Assembly (NCBI RefSeq): GCF_028751545.1
Contig: NZ_CP071867.1
Coordinates: 2,019,306 to 2,083,305 of the forward strand
Source: Gilliamella sp. B3022
GTDB lineage: Bacteria; Pseudomonadota; Gammaproteobacteria; Enterobacterales; Orbaceae
Length of the DNA stretch: 64,000 nucleotides
Direction of reading: 5' to 3'
The notes under the pieces are model-generated. The model ran no database searches. It was given only the letters and a program-made list of their open reading frames with translations, and was not told where the DNA came from. Both the position numbers and the translations under genes were made by a program. Shown in pieces: positions 10,105-20,139 of this stretch (the stretch's first letter is position 1; every line of letters starts with the position of its first letter).

Positions 10105-12414
10105 ATGCGACAATTATTATCAGTTGATTTATTGGCAATCATATTTTCATTGGGTTGTTTGCCATTGATGTTTTTACCTTCACTGCTCGGTGATGTTCAA
10201 TGGTATATCATAGTTTCAATATTAATTGTTTTAATTTTGATTGTGCCGTTTCAATTGCAAAGTTATATGATTGTCATTTCTGTATTTTCTATTAGTTTTT
10301 TATGGTCTATAGCGTATTGTAAACAATATTTTACAAGAATTGAGCCATACATCGACAAAATTGTTGTGGTAAAAGCAGAAATTAAAAGTATAAACATTCA
10401 AGATTTAACTACGCCAACAGATCCTTATTATGTAAAAATTGCAGTCAATGATGATTCTCAACCTTTTATATACCCTAAGGTAACCATATCGGTATATTGG
10501 GATCAACAAATCAAGCCAAAAGCAGGGCAAATTTGGCAATTAACTTTGAAAACAAAAGCAGTACATGGCTATTTAAATGAAGGTGGATTTGATAGCCAAC
10601 GTTTTGCTGTAGCCAATCGAAACCTTCTATCTGCAAAATTATTTCAAGCAGAGTTAATTGAAGATAATTTGAACATTCGGCAGTTTATCGCTGATCATTC
10701 GTTACCCTACATTGATTCATTTACTTATCAAGGTATTTTATTGGCATTCGCTTTTGGTGATCGCAGTCAAATGATTGATGAGCATCGTTTCATTATGATG
10801 CAAACAGGCGTTGCACACTTAATGGCTATTTCAGGTATGCACATTTTGCTGATTTTTGGTCTTTGCTGTACTTTTATAAAAGTTTTGATGTTTTTTATTC
10901 CTCAGCGTTTTATATATTTTTTTTTCCCACTGATAATAGGATGGTTAGGCGCACTATTTTATGCTTGGTTAACTGGGCTTAGTCCCCCTACATTACGTGC
11001 TATACTAGCATTGTCTATTTGGATATATTTACGTTTCAAAAATAGTCAAATCAGTGCCTGGCAAAAATTAAATCGTATCATTGCACTATTATTATTCTTT
11101 GATCCGTTAATGATTCTATCTGAAAGTTTTTGGTTATCTTGTTATGCGGTAATAAGCTTAATTTTTTTATTTGATTGGTTACCTTTGCCTAAAGTGATAA
11201 ACAATAAAAAACGTTGGTATTGGTTCAGGTTGTTGCATTTGCAATTGGGTTTGATCTTATTATTGTTACCTATTCAATTGGTTATCTTTCAAGGGATAAG
11301 TTTGGTCTCTTTGTTAACAAACTTGATTGCTATTCCTGTTATTACCTTATTCACTTTGCCTGCTATTATTTTAGCGCTGTTATTTAGTGTCATTCATTGT
11401 TCGCATCTTGCGTTATGGTGTTGGTTTATTGCGAATAAATCGCTGGAATGGCTATTTATCTGCTTGGATAAATTTAATTTTTTATGGCTTGATATTTCTC
11501 CTGATTTTTATCTTTTAAGTATTATCGGTTGGCTCTCCTTGGTTGTTGTACGTACCGAGTTATGGCGGCGCTTTAGTGTTACATTATTAATAATCTTGAT
11601 GATACTTTGCACCCCCTTTTTTAAACAACCAGAGAATTATTGGCGGTTAGATATGCTGGATGTTGGGCATGGACTGGCGATTGTTATTCATAATGGCAAA
11701 TCAGCAATTTTGTTTGATACGGGAGCTAGATGGGAACAAACTTCCGCAGCAGAGCGGATTATTCTACCCTTTTTACGATGGCATAATTTGAATTTGGATG
11801 GGATCATCATCAGCCATCAACATAATGATCATATAGGCGGTTTAGCTTTACTTCAACGTCGTTTTCCTAAAGCTTGGCTAATGAGCTCATCTTCAGAATT
11901 AGATAACCATCATCAATGTTTAGCGGGCAACACTATTGTTTGGAATCATTTGTTTTTGAATGTGTTATGGCCAACTCAATTAGTTCAATATGCACAAAAT
12001 GCCGATTCGTGTGTGATACAGGTGAGCGATGGGCATTTTTCAGTACTTTTAACTGGGGATTTAGAACGTAATCAAGAATATCAATTAGTAACAAAATATC
12101 GAAATAAATTAGCATCAACTATATTGCAAATTCCTCATCATGGCAGTAGTACTTCATCTAGTTATGCTTTTTTAAATCATGTTAAACCAGTAAAAGCATT
12201 AGCCTCAACTTCTCGATATAATCCTTGGAAGTTACCATCTGGTAATGTAGTAGCAAGATATCAAGATCTACACATAGATTACTATATTACTGCTAAAACA
12301 GGGCAAATCAGTCTGATTTTTGAAAATCAAAAATGGGTATTAAAAACGATGCGCAGTGAAATTAAACCAAGATGGTATCATGATTGGTTTGGTAGTTTAC
12401 CGATTTATGAGTAA
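10105..12414 (+). CDS. comEC: ComEC/Rec2-family DNA internalisation protein
   Basis: Polytopic inner-membrane channel for single-stranded DNA uptake in natural transformation (YcaI in E. coli). The 769 residues show N-terminal hydrophobic segments and a DUF4131-like soluble domain (about 20-200), a Competence membrane domain (about 205-500; MAISGMHILLIFGL and LTGLSPPTLRAI are typical) and a C-terminal metallo-beta-lactamase-like domain (about 515-750) with DVGHGLAIVI, FDTGARWEQ and the metal motif HQHNDHIGG. Later LLTGDL and IPHHGSSTSSS complete it. All parts appear intact. Enterobacteria have msbA between this gene and lpxK; here lpxK follows directly. The pilT homologue at 20878 could belong to the same uptake machinery, but competence itself is not shown. 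Confidence 0.93.
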   Translation: MRQLLSVDLLAIIFSLGCLPLMFLPSLLGDVQWYIIVSILIVLILIVPFQLQSYMIVISVFSISFLWSIAYCKQYFTRIEPYIDKIVVVKAEIKSINIQDLTTPTDPYYVKIAVNDDSQPFIYPKVTISVYWDQQIKPKAGQIWQLTLKTKAVHGYLNEGGFDSQRFAVANRNLLSAKLFQAELIEDNLNIRQFIADHSLPYIDSFTYQGILLAFAFGDRSQMIDEHRFIMMQTGVAHLMAISGMHILLIFGLCCTFIKVLMFFIPQRFIYFFFPLIIGWLGALFYAWLTGLSPPTLRAILALSIWIYLRFKNSQISAWQKLNRIIALLLFFDPLMILSESFWLSCYAVISLIFLFDWLPLPKVINNKKRWYWFRLLHLQLGLILLLLPIQLVIFQGISLVSLLTNLIAIPVITLFTLPAIILALLFSVIHCSHLALWCWFIANKSLEWLFICLDKFNFLWLDISPDFYLLSIIGWLSLVVVRTELWRRFSVTLLIILMILCTPFFKQPENYWRLDMLDVGHGLAIVIHNGKSAILFDTGARWEQTSAAERIILPFLRWHNLNLDGIIISHQHNDHIGGLALLQRRFPKAWLMSSSSELDNHHQCLAGNTIVWNHLFLNVLWPTQLVQYAQNADSCVIQVSDGHFSVLLTGDLERNQEYQLVTKYRNKLASTILQIPHHGSSTSSSYAFLNHVKPVKALASTSRYNPWKLPSGNVVARYQDLHIDYYITAKTGQISLIFENQKWVLKTMRSEIKPRWYHDWFGSLPIYE

Positions 12415-12510
12415 AATAACTTATCTTTTGCTGTAAGCAACTAATTTAGTCAATGCTATATCGAAAAGATATACAAAAAACTATAAACATAATTGAGTGA
12501 TATTAACGTG

Positions 12511-13524
12511 ATGATTGAAAAACTTTGGTATGGTAAAAATCGGTTATTTTGGTTACTAATACCATTTTCTCTATTATATGGAATAATTGCGTTTGTTCGT
12601 CGCTTTTTATATAAAATGGGTATTTTCAAATCCTGGCACTCACCCGTACCTATCATTGTTATTGGTAATTTATCGGTAGGAGGTAATGGCAAAACGCCAT
12701 TGGCTATCAGTTTAATTGAAGCGTTGGAAGCAAAAGGATTGAAAGTTGGTCTTGTCTCACGTGGCTATGGGGGCAAAGCGGAAAACTATCCACTTATTTT
12801 AGATAATACGACAACAACCGATCAGGCAGGTGATGAACCCGTTCTCATTTATCAACGAACCCATGTTCCTGTAGCCGTCTCGCCTAATCGTTGCCAAGCC
12901 GTTAAAGCATTATTAAAAAAAAACCAATTAGATGTAATTTTAACTGATGATGGTCTGCAACATTATGCATTAGCTCGAGATATTGAAATTGTCGTAGTGG
13001 ATGGTAAACGATTATTTGGTAATAATTGGTGGATGCCAGCAGGTCCAATGAGAGAGAGAAGCAATCGGTTGAAATCGGTTGATTTAATTATCGTAAATGG
13101 TGATAGTGTAAATAATTTAGTCGAGCAATATCCCGATAAAACATACACCATGCAATTAATACCAAAATATGTGATTAATTTGCTAACCAAAGAAAAGAAA
13201 GAGTTATCTTCGTTATCAAACATTTGTGCCGTTGCTGGTATTAGTAATCCACAAAGGTTTTTTGATATGTTGATTAGTATGAAGGCTGACTTAAATAAAA
13301 CCGTCGCTTTTGCTGATCATCAAAAATTTTCCTTATCATTATTAAATAATGTCGCACGTCGTGAGCAGACATTGTTAATGACTGAAAAAGATGCTGTCAA
13401 ATGTCAGCTATTTGCTGAACCCAATTGGTGGTTTTTGCCTATTGATGCTGTGATACCAAAACCAGCCATTGATCATATCTGTTTATTATTAGATAAAATA
13501 AATCTCAAAGAGAATAAAAAATGA
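12511..13524 (+). CDS. lpxK: Tetraacyldisaccharide 4'-kinase
   Basis: Inner-membrane kinase that adds the 4'-phosphate of lipid A. ATG 12511 (MIEKLWYG) matches the family's usual N-terminus; a TTG at 12493 would add six residues and is less likely. It has one N-terminal membrane helix (about 12-32) and a modified Walker A loop in GNLSVGGNGKTPLA. Further motifs are VGLVSRGYGG, DEPVLI, and VILTDDGLQHYAL with a key Asp-Asp. The 337 residues fit. The start of ycaR overlaps the stop by four bases, so the two are coupled. Confidence 0.95.
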   Translation: MIEKLWYGKNRLFWLLIPFSLLYGIIAFVRRFLYKMGIFKSWHSPVPIIVIGNLSVGGNGKTPLAISLIEALEAKGLKVGLVSRGYGGKAENYPLILDNTTTTDQAGDEPVLIYQRTHVPVAVSPNRCQAVKALLKKNQLDVILTDDGLQHYALARDIEIVVVDGKRLFGNNWWMPAGPMRERSNRLKSVDLIIVNGDSVNNLVEQYPDKTYTMQLIPKYVINLLTKEKKELSSLSNICAVAGISNPQRFFDMLISMKADLNKTVAFADHQKFSLSLLNNVARREQTLLMTEKDAVKCQLFAEPNWWFLPIDAVIPKPAIDHICLLLDKINLKENKK

Positions 13525-13706
13525 AACAAATTTTATTAAGTGCACTTGCTTGTCCTAAATGCCATGGACAATTGCAGTATGATGCAGAACATCAACAATT
13601 AATTTGCCAAGCGGATAATCTGGTTTTTGCGATTAAAGATAATATTCCTGTATTGCTTGAATCCGAAGCACAATCATTCAACCAATCACCATCTATTAAA
13701 GAATAA
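13521..13706 (+). CDS. ycaR: Trm112-like small protein YcaR
   Basis: Small protein of 61 residues in the Trm112/UPF0434 family. It opens with [14 protein letters not shown], the typical N-terminus. Only one CxxC is visible, as in enterobacterial YcaR, so zinc binding is uncertain. The next segment, [20 protein letters not shown], is typical of the family. The ATG overlaps the lpxK stop (ATGA) and kdsB follows 20 bases later; lpxK-ycaR-kdsB is a conserved lipopolysaccharide operon. Its precise role is not established. Confidence 0.92.
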   Translation: MKQILLSALACPKCHGQLQYDAEHQQLICQADNLVFAIKDNIPVLLESEAQSFNQSPSIKE

Positions 13707-13726
13707 AAGAATATAAGGCTTTAGTT

Positions 13727-14491
13727 ATGAAATTTTCGGTTATTATTCCAGCTAGGTATGCTTCGAGTCGTTTACCCGCTAAACCATTGGCAGATATCCA
13801 TGGTAAACCAATGATTATACGTGTTATGGAGCAAGCACAAAAATCTTCAGCCCATCGTGTTATTATTGCTACTGATCATCAGCAAGTCTTTGATGTGGTT
13901 AAAGCGTATGGTGGTGAAGTTATTCTAACTAGTGATAAGCATCATTCAGGCACTGAACGTTTAGCTGAAGTGATTAATCGTTATCAATTCGCTGATGATG
14001 AGATAATTGTTAATGTGCAAGGTGATGAACCATTAATTCCTCCTGTAATTATCGATCAGGTGGCTAAAAACCTAGTGCAATATAAAACGGGGATGGCAAC
14101 ATTAGCTGTAACTATTGATTCACCACAAGAGGCTTTTAATCCTGGAGCGGTAAAAGTTGTAACCGATAAAGATGGTTATGCGTTATATTTTTCTCGTGCA
14201 ATTATCCCTTGGGAGCGTGATCGATTTGCTAAATCAACCGATTTACTGAAGCAATCAAGCATCGGTGATTTTTATCTACGTCATATCGGCATTTATGCTT
14301 ATCGTGCAGGTTTTATTCGACAATATATCAATTGGGCTCCATCATCCCTTGAGCAAATTGAAATGTTAGAACAACTGCGGGTGCTTTGGTATGGTGAAAA
14401 AATTCATGTGGCAGTTGCCAAACAATCTCCTGCAATTGGTGTAGATACTCAAGAAGATTTAGAAAAAGTAAGAACATTATTTAAGGAGTAA
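13727..14491 (+). CDS. kdsB: 3-deoxy-manno-octulosonate cytidylyltransferase (CMP-KDO synthetase)
   Basis: Activates KDO with CTP before it is added to lipid A. The nucleotide-binding N-terminus [20 protein letters not shown] is diagnostic; [30 protein letters not shown] and [14 protein letters not shown] follow. Length 254 (E. coli 248). The start is preceded by AAGG. It forms an operon with lpxK and ycaR and is probably cotranscribed with the DUF2461 gene three bases downstream. The pathway partner kdsA is at 53179. Confidence 0.97.
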   Translation: MKFSVIIPARYASSRLPAKPLADIHGKPMIIRVMEQAQKSSAHRVIIATDHQQVFDVVKAYGGEVILTSDKHHSGTERLAEVINRYQFADDEIIVNVQGDEPLIPPVIIDQVAKNLVQYKTGMATLAVTIDSPQEAFNPGAVKVVTDKDGYALYFSRAIIPWERDRFAKSTDLLKQSSIGDFYLRHIGIYAYRAGFIRQYINWAPSSLEQIEMLEQLRVLWYGEKIHVAVAKQSPAIGVDTQEDLEKVRTLFKE

Positions 14492-14494
14492 GCA

Positions 14495-15187
14495 ATGGCA
14501 AACTTTACTGGTTTTACGCAAGCAGGGCTCAATTTTCTACAAGATGCTTGGATCAACAATAGTAAACCGTGGTTTGAAGAGCACCGTGCAATTTATGACA
14601 ACGATTTAATTAAACCTTTTCGCTTACTGGTCGAACAACTCACACCAGAAATGCTTAGTATTGATGAATGGTTTGAAACGCGCCCAGCGATTGGTAAAAC
14701 GATATCGCGTATTCATCGTGATACGCGGTTTTCTAATGATAAATCCCTTTATCGCAGTCGTTTATGGCTAACATTTAAACGACCTAATCGTGATTGGAAA
14801 GAAGCGCCTGCTTACTTTTTTGAAATAACCCCAAGTAGTTATCAATATGGACTTGGTTATTATTGTTCTTCAAAACAGACAATGGATATTTTTCGACAAG
14901 AAATTCTTAATGATACGAATAATTTTCTAGATATGACTCGCTGCGTTAAAAAACCATTTGAATTGGTTGGTGAAAGTTATAAACGCCCATTAATTAAAGA
15001 ACAAGATGAAAAGATCGCGACCTGGTACAACCGTAAAAATTTAGCTGTGATGGTAACAAACAATCATGTTGAAGATGTGCTAAATGAAGAATTACCTAAA
15101 AAATTGGCAAAAGGATTTAAACAGTTAGTTCCACTTTATGATTATTTAATGAGAGTGGAAATGATTAAAAATATCCCAAAACTTTGA
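14495..15187 (+). CDS. DUF2461 (TIGR02453) family protein
   Basis: Protein of 230 residues of unknown biochemical function. It has the DUF2461 layout: FTQAGLNFLQDAWINNSKPW FEEHR at the start, RIHRDTRFSNDKSLYRSRLW in the middle (conserved RDTRFS-DKsPY core) and FFEITPSSYQYGLGYY. AAGGAG ahead of the start lies within the end of kdsB, indicating coupling to that operon. No signal peptide or membrane helix. The link to lipopolysaccharide genes is by position only. Confidence 0.85.
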   Translation: MANFTGFTQAGLNFLQDAWINNSKPWFEEHRAIYDNDLIKPFRLLVEQLTPEMLSIDEWFETRPAIGKTISRIHRDTRFSNDKSLYRSRLWLTFKRPNRDWKEAPAYFFEITPSSYQYGLGYYCSSKQTMDIFRQEILNDTNNFLDMTRCVKKPFELVGESYKRPLIKEQDEKIATWYNRKNLAVMVTNNHVEDVLNEELPKKLAKGFKQLVPLYDYLMRVEMIKNIPKL

Positions 15188-15202
15188 ATTTTATAATAAA
15201 AA

Positions 15203-15865
15203 CTATATATTTGGGAAATTCATTACTAATTCTTTAATGCCATTAATAATAAATTGTGTACCTACACAAACTAACAAAAATCCCATAATTCTTGAGGTGG
15301 CTTCAATGCCACTTTTTCCCATAAATCGCATAATATTACCAGCACTACGCATACAAAACCATAGTATAATACATAATGATAAAGGAACCAGAATCGACGC
15401 AGCGTAAACAACCCAAGTTGAAATATCGTAGCCTCCGCTTTTAACTGTTGAAGACATACTAATGATCATTGCGATAGTTCCTGGACCTGCGGTACTTGGC
15501 ATAGCTAGTGGCACAAAGGCAATATTATTGGAAACTTCTCTCTTTTTAGCATCTGCCTCAAGGGTCTTATGAGATGGCTGTTGAGGAAACAACATTCTAA
15601 AACCTATAATACCAACAATCATTCCTCCTGCTATACGTAAACCGGGAATAGATATTCCAAATGTATTCATCACCAGTTGTCCACAATAAAAGGAAACAAC
15701 CATAATCAAAAACACATAAATACAAGTTAATTTTGATTGGTTATTACGTTCTTCATTGGTCATATCGCCAGATAAACCCAATAAAAGTACAACGGTGGTT
15801 AATGGATTAGTTAATGGGACAAAGAGAATTAAACCAAAGCCAACAGTTTGTAACAGTTCCAACAT
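15203..15865 (-). CDS. marC: MarC-family integral membrane protein
   Basis: Inner-membrane protein of 220 residues with about six hydrophobic helices. It matches E. coli MarC closely in length and sequence, including [66 protein letters not shown] and [16 protein letters not shown]. The substrate and role are unsettled; the old link to multiple antibiotic resistance is not supported for MarC. It is convergent with the DUF2461 gene, and the short gap has no obvious strong terminator. Confidence 0.9.
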   Translation of the reverse strand: MLELLQTVGFGLILFVPLTNPLTTVVLLLGLSGDMTNEERNNQSKLTCIYVFLIMVVSFYCGQLVMNTFGISIPGLRIAGGMIVGIIGFRMLFPQQPSHKTLEADAKKREVSNNIAFVPLAMPSTAGPGTIAMIISMSSTVKSGGYDISTWVVYAASILVPLSLCIILWFCMRSAGNIMRFMGKSGIEATSRIMGFLLVCVGTQFIINGIKELVMNFPNI

Positions 15866-15973
15866 AGCTATATCTTCTATCCATTAGAAATTACAGCTAA
15901 GTATAAATGAAATAATTAAAAAATGATATATGGGCGCGTAGATTCACGCCCAAATTTAACAGTGGTAGTCATT

Positions 15974-16495
15974 TTAGAATGGAATATCGTCATCAAAATC
16001 CATTGGTGGTTCAGGTGCTTTAGGTTGTGGTGCTGGTACATTTTGATTGGGTTGACGAGATGACGCTGCGGGTGCCGATGACATATTATTAGCACTTTGC
16101 CCCCAATTATGAGAACCATCATCAAAATTATCATTACTATTTCCACGTGAACCTAGAATTTGTAAAGTTCCACCGATAGGATTAATTACTACTTCCGTTG
16201 TGTAACGATCTTGTCCTGATTGGTCTTGCCATTTTCGAGTTTGTAATTGTCCTTCAAGATAAACTTGAGTGCCTTTTTTAATGTATTCACCTGCAATTTC
16301 GGCTAATTTACCAAAAACGACAACTCGATGCCATTCAGTGCGATCACGGGTTTCTCCGGTTTGTTTATCTCTCCATGATTCTGAGGTTGCTACACTAAAA
16401 TTAGCTACAGCATTTCCATTTGGCATGTAACGGACTTCGGGATCTTGTCCTAAATTACCAACTAAAATGACTTTATTTATTCCTCGGTTTGCCAT
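15974..16495 (-). CDS. ssb: Single-stranded DNA-binding protein
   Basis: Binds ssDNA during replication, repair and recombination. The OB-fold occupies residues 1-110 ([52 protein letters not shown]). A flexible Gly/Asn/Pro/Gln-rich linker follows, then the acidic protein-docking tip [14 protein letters not shown] precedes the ATG at good spacing. 173 residues (E. coli 178). It is divergent from corA. Confidence 0.97.
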   Translation of the reverse strand: MANRGINKVILVGNLGQDPEVRYMPNGNAVANFSVATSESWRDKQTGETRDRTEWHRVVVFGKLAEIAGEYIKKGTQVYLEGQLQTRKWQDQSGQDRYTTEVVINPIGGTLQILGSRGNSNDNFDDGSHNWGQSANNMSSAPAASSRQPNQNVPAPQPKAPEPPMDFDDDIPF

Positions 16496-16722
16496 TATAA
16501 ACTCCTAAAAATTGCATAAGTATTTAAGTGGCATATTGTAACATGAGACAATAGTAATATCAGCGAATTTAATTTATTAATGGAATTTTTATCCCATTTT
16601 ATAAATTTGTAAATATGTAGAAAGATTGGGTTAGACATAGGAATTTTTAGCCATAACGAGTATAATGCCTACCATTTGTTAAAGTATTGTTCTAAAACGT
16701 TCCCCTTACTACAGGAGTCCTT

Positions 16723-17664
16723 ATGATTAATGCGTTTGGATTAAAAAACAAACAATTAGTAAAAATTAATGAAAGCGATATAAATAATGCGACTTGGGTT
16801 GATTTAATCGAACCAGAAGAAGCCGATCGCGATTTTGTTTTAACACATTTAGGACAAAACTTAGCAACGAGTATTGAATTAGACGACATCGAAGCGTCAG
16901 CTCGTTTTTTTGAAGACAATGAAGGCTTACATGTTCACTCATTTTTCTTTTATGAAGATGCAGAAGATCGAGCCGGTAACGCAACGGTTGCATTTACAGT
17001 ACACAATGGTCGACTTTTTACTTTACGTGAACGTGATTTACCGGCTTTTCGTTTGTATCGAATGCGATCACGTTATCAGGGGATGATCGATGGGAACCCA
17101 TACGAAGTATTACTTGACCTTTTTGAAGTTAAAGTTGAACAGTTAGCTGACCAAATTGAAAACATATATAGTGAGCTGGAAGAATTAAGTTTGATAATTA
17201 TGGATCGTTCATCTCAAGAACATTACGATGAAGCAATTACATCATTGGCCGAACTTGAAGATACTGCATGGAAAGTTAGACTTTGTTTAATGGACAGTCA
17301 ACGAGCAGTCAATTATCTTGTGCGTCGTGCGAAGATGCCAGTAGACCAATTGGAACAAGCTCGTGAAGTTATTCGCGATATTGAATCACTTGTTCCACAT
17401 AATGAATCATTATTTCAAAAAGTAAATTTTTTAATGCAAGCTGCAACCAGCTTCATCAATATTGAGCAAAGTCGAATTATTAAAATATTTTCAGTTGTGT
17501 CTGTTGTATTTCTACCTCCAACTGTGGTGGCATCGGCTTATGGTATGAACTTTGAAAATATGCCAGAATTGAAATGGGAATATGGTTATCCATTTTCGTT
17601 AATCTTGATGTTACTCGCAGGGGTTGCACCTTATATTTATTTTAAACTTAAAAAGTGGCTATAA
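16723..17664 (+). CDS. corA: Magnesium/cobalt transporter CorA
   Basis: Pentameric inner-membrane Mg2+ channel. A large cytoplasmic alpha/beta funnel (about 1-250) precedes two C-terminal helices. The selectivity motif GMN is at residues 274-276 ([11 protein letters not shown]) between helix 1 ([18 protein letters not shown]) and helix 2 ([17 protein letters not shown]). The basic end KLKKWL is typical. 313 residues (E. coli 316). AGGAG lies before the start. No Mg-sensing leader was recognised in the gap shared with ssb. Confidence 0.96.
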   Translation: MINAFGLKNKQLVKINESDINNATWVDLIEPEEADRDFVLTHLGQNLATSIELDDIEASARFFEDNEGLHVHSFFFYEDAEDRAGNATVAFTVHNGRLFTLRERDLPAFRLYRMRSRYQGMIDGNPYEVLLDLFEVKVEQLADQIENIYSELEELSLIIMDRSSQEHYDEAITSLAELEDTAWKVRLCLMDSQRAVNYLVRRAKMPVDQLEQAREVIRDIESLVPHNESLFQKVNFLMQAATSFINIEQSRIIKIFSVVSVVFLPPTVVASAYGMNFENMPELKWEYGYPFSLILMLLAGVAPYIYFKLKKWL

Positions 17665-17858
17665 ATCTTATTTACTTATAATAGTAAAATAATTATCTGC
17701 TGACTAGTTAGCAGAAGTGTTTATTGTGGTAATCATCAGTTAAAGGAATAAACTTAATGTAACTAGTTAATCATATTGCCAGTTTTGCTTTCTTTAATAA
17801 ATGAATGTAATGCTTGTTTTTTTAAAGAAATGAATTAATTTTTACAGAAGGGAATAAC

Positions 17859-18818
17859 ATGAACCAACATGCACTAGTTACTGATATTGGTGGAACCAAT
17901 GCCAGATTTGCACTTTATAATTTAGCAACTAACGAACTGTCAGCGATTACTAAAATTCCAATTTCAAAACACGATGTTTTATTAAATTTAATCAAAGAGT
18001 ACTTACAAGCACAAACAGTCAAAATTGATTCAGCCTGCATCGCCATTGCTTGTCCGATAGGGGATGAAGATATTATCAATATGACAAACAATAATTTATC
18101 ATTTTCACGGTCAGAACTGATTAAAGAATTAGGTTTGGTTAAACTTGAAGTCATTAATGATTTTACAGCTGTATCGACATCCATTCCTAAATTATCTAAA
18201 CAAGATCTGGTCAAAATTGGTGGTGATGAGTCTAATTTAGATTATCCGATCGCAATTTATGGAGCGGGTACGGGACTTGGCGTATCGCATTTAATCAAGG
18301 TCAATGAACATTGGATCAGTCTGTCAGGAGAGGGGGGACATACTGAATTGCCCATGACGAACGAAGATGAAGATCGCATTTTAGCACAGCTACGGAAAAA
18401 ATTTGGTCGTGTTTCTTCAGAACGCTTTTTATCAGGTAATGGCATTGTGAATATTTATCAAGCTTTATTACAAATTAATCATCAACCAGAAGAAGACATC
18501 ACCCCCGATGTTATTGTTAAAAAAGCATTAGACAAAAGTTGCCCAATTTGTTTACAGACGCTTACCTATTTTTGTACGTTTATGGGGCGTTTTGGTGGTA
18601 ATTTAGCTTTAACGCTTAATACGCAAGGTGGTGTTTATATTGCTGGGGGGATTGTACCGCGTTTTATTGAATTTTTTAAAGCATCCCCATTTAGATCAGC
18701 TTTTGAACATAAAGGTCGTATGTCATATTTAGTCAAAAAAATCCCAGTTTATGTGATAACACATGAAGATCCTGGTCTATTTGGCGCCGGTGTTTATTTA
18801 CAAAATAGTCTTAAATAA
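17859..18818 (+). CDS. glk: Glucokinase
   Basis: Cytoplasmic ATP-dependent glucose kinase of the Glk family. The N-terminal phosphate loop is TDIGGTNARFAL; CIAIACPIGDE, LEVINDFTAVSTSIP with the catalytic Asp, AIYGAGTGLGVS, and SLSGEGGHTELP follow. 319 residues (E. coli 321). GAAGGGA precedes the ATG. It provides glucose-6-phosphate from unphosphorylated sugar, which would suit glucose released from oligosaccharides taken in through porins such as the one at 49713; this link is inference. Confidence 0.95.
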   Translation: MNQHALVTDIGGTNARFALYNLATNELSAITKIPISKHDVLLNLIKEYLQAQTVKIDSACIAIACPIGDEDIINMTNNNLSFSRSELIKELGLVKLEVINDFTAVSTSIPKLSKQDLVKIGGDESNLDYPIAIYGAGTGLGVSHLIKVNEHWISLSGEGGHTELPMTNEDEDRILAQLRKKFGRVSSERFLSGNGIVNIYQALLQINHQPEEDITPDVIVKKALDKSCPICLQTLTYFCTFMGRFGGNLALTLNTQGGVYIAGGIVPRFIEFFKASPFRSAFEHKGRMSYLVKKIPVYVITHEDPGLFGAGVYLQNSLK

Positions 18819-18837
18819 TTGAATAAGGTTCCATTCT

Positions 18838-19086
18838 ATGATGTGGTGTTATATTTATCGAAGTACTAAAAAAGAAAATTGTTATTTATATATGGAAAAT
18901 GAAAAGGATTTTTCAGCAATTCCTGAAAAAATAATGTCTATTTTTGGTTCTCCAGTGTTTGTAATGAAGGTACTACTCGATGGTAAACGCCAATTTGTGG
19001 TTGGTACTGCACAGGAAATAGAAGAAAGAATTAAAACGGAAGGATTTTTCTTACAAATGTTAAAAGAAGATGATTTTAAAGTATGA
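18838..19086 (+). CDS. ycgL: YcgL-family protein
   Basis: Small cytoplasmic protein of 82 residues of unknown function. [29 protein letters not shown] and the later FFLQM pattern match YcgL; C4 and the YR-S motif are typical. Two ATGs in a row (18838, 18841) leave the exact start open by one codon. The stop overlaps the ycgN start (ATGA), as in enterobacteria where the two are adjacent. Confidence 0.88.
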   Translation: MMWCYIYRSTKKENCYLYMENEKDFSAIPEKIMSIFGSPVFVMKVLLDGKRQFVVGTAQEIEERIKTEGFFLQMLKEDDFKV

Positions 19087-19505
19087 TTGAGCCATTTTGG
19101 GAAAACAAAACTTTAGAACAAATGACCGATGATGAGTGGGAACAGCTTTGTGACGGCTGTGGTCAGTGTTGCTTAAACAAATTACAAGATGAAGATACAG
19201 GTCAAATATTATATACCAATGTTGCTTGCAATCTGCTTGATTCTAATACTTGCCAATGCAGGCATTATCATAATCGTTTTGCCTATGAACCGGATTGCAT
19301 TAAGTTGACACGAGAAAATCTTCTCACTATAGAATGGTTGCCGTTGACCTGTACTTATCGTTATTTTTCAAAAACAGGACAACTGCCTCAATGGCATCCT
19401 CTGATAATGGGAAATAAAAAGCTTATGCATAAATTAAAAATTTCAGTTAAAAACCGAATTGTGTATGAAAAAGATGTGATTTGTTGGGAAGATCATATTC
19501 TTTAA
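19083..19505 (+). CDS. ycgN: YcgN-family cysteine-cluster protein
   Basis: Protein of 140 residues in the YkgJ/YcgN CxxCxxCC family, thought to bind zinc or an Fe-S cluster. [12 protein letters not shown] (about 23-34) is the cluster motif, with further cysteines in [19 protein letters not shown] and later in EPDCIKL, giving the conserved eight-cysteine layout. The biochemical role is unknown. Translation is coupled to ycgL, and a strong bidirectional terminator follows. Confidence 0.9.
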   Translation: MIEPFWENKTLEQMTDDEWEQLCDGCGQCCLNKLQDEDTGQILYTNVACNLLDSNTCQCRHYHNRFAYEPDCIKLTRENLLTIEWLPLTCTYRYFSKTGQLPQWHPLIMGNKKLMHKLKISVKNRIVYEKDVICWEDHIL

Positions 19506-19506
19506 A

Positions 19507-19531
19507 AAGGGAGCTGGTGCTCCCTTTTTTT
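19507..19531. terminator. Bidirectional terminator between ycgN and yggT
   Basis: Perfect stem AAGGGAGC/GCTCCCTT with loop TGGT. It has a T-tract on the plus strand and A residues on the left that give a T-tract on the minus strand. It serves ycgN (+) and yggT (-), which converge here. Confidence 0.88.
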
Positions 19532-19544
19532 CGTTTGAGATGAT

Positions 19545-20102
19545 TTAGAGTAAAATCCATATGTAGCCCACAAGATCGAAAGCGAGCATATTCAAAAACA
19601 TCAAAATAAATACAAAAATCATAAAGGAAATATCAATCATCCCAAGGGGAGGGACAATACGACGGATCGGAGCTATAAAGGGTTCGGTTAATTGAGTCAG
19701 TAACTCATCGGCTCCAGAATGTCCTCTGCTTACCCAACTGAGAATTGCTCGAAATAGTAATAACCAAAATAAAAGATGCCCTACAGCATGAACTATTGCA
19801 GCGACAGCATATAAAAGATATTCAATAGTAAATAGTGGAGCATTCGTTAAGTTAAAGTATAAAACAAAAATAATTTTGAGCACTGCAAGCAGATATAACA
19901 GAACCCATGTAGCTGTATCAACATGTCCAATTGACGGAATCACCTTACGTAATGGAGCAATAATAGGTTGGGTTATTTTAACAATAAATTGGGTGAAAGG
20001 ATTATAGAAATTTACGCGTACACGTTGCATCCATAATCTTAAAATCAAAACATATAAACCAATGGTTAAAACGGTTTTCCCCAAAAAGAAAATCGATGTC
20101 AT
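19545..20102 (-). CDS. yggT: YggT-family membrane protein
   Basis: Inner-membrane protein of 185 residues made of two repeated YGGT domains. Each repeat has a hydrophobic helix pair and the signature NPFTQFIVKITQPIIAPLRKVIP (first) or TQLTEPFIAPIRRIVP (second). It has been tied to osmotic shock and potassium handling in E. coli, and to division or photosystem assembly in related families. It lies 37 bases after yggS in the usual yggS-yggT order. Confidence 0.92.
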   Translation of the reverse strand: MTSIFFLGKTVLTIGLYVLILRLWMQRVRVNFYNPFTQFIVKITQPIIAPLRKVIPSIGHVDTATWVLLYLLAVLKIIFVLYFNLTNAPLFTIEYLLYAVAAIVHAVGHLLFWLLLFRAILSWVSRGHSGADELLTQLTEPFIAPIRRIVPPLGMIDISFMIFVFILMFLNMLAFDLVGYIWILL

Positions 20103-20139
20103 TTAAAATTCCTCAAAATAAAGATATTCGGTCAATATA

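Noticed and set aside
17696-17715. Hairpin TCTGCT/AGCAGA after corA as a terminator
   Set aside because: Only six base pairs with an eight-base loop and no T-run.
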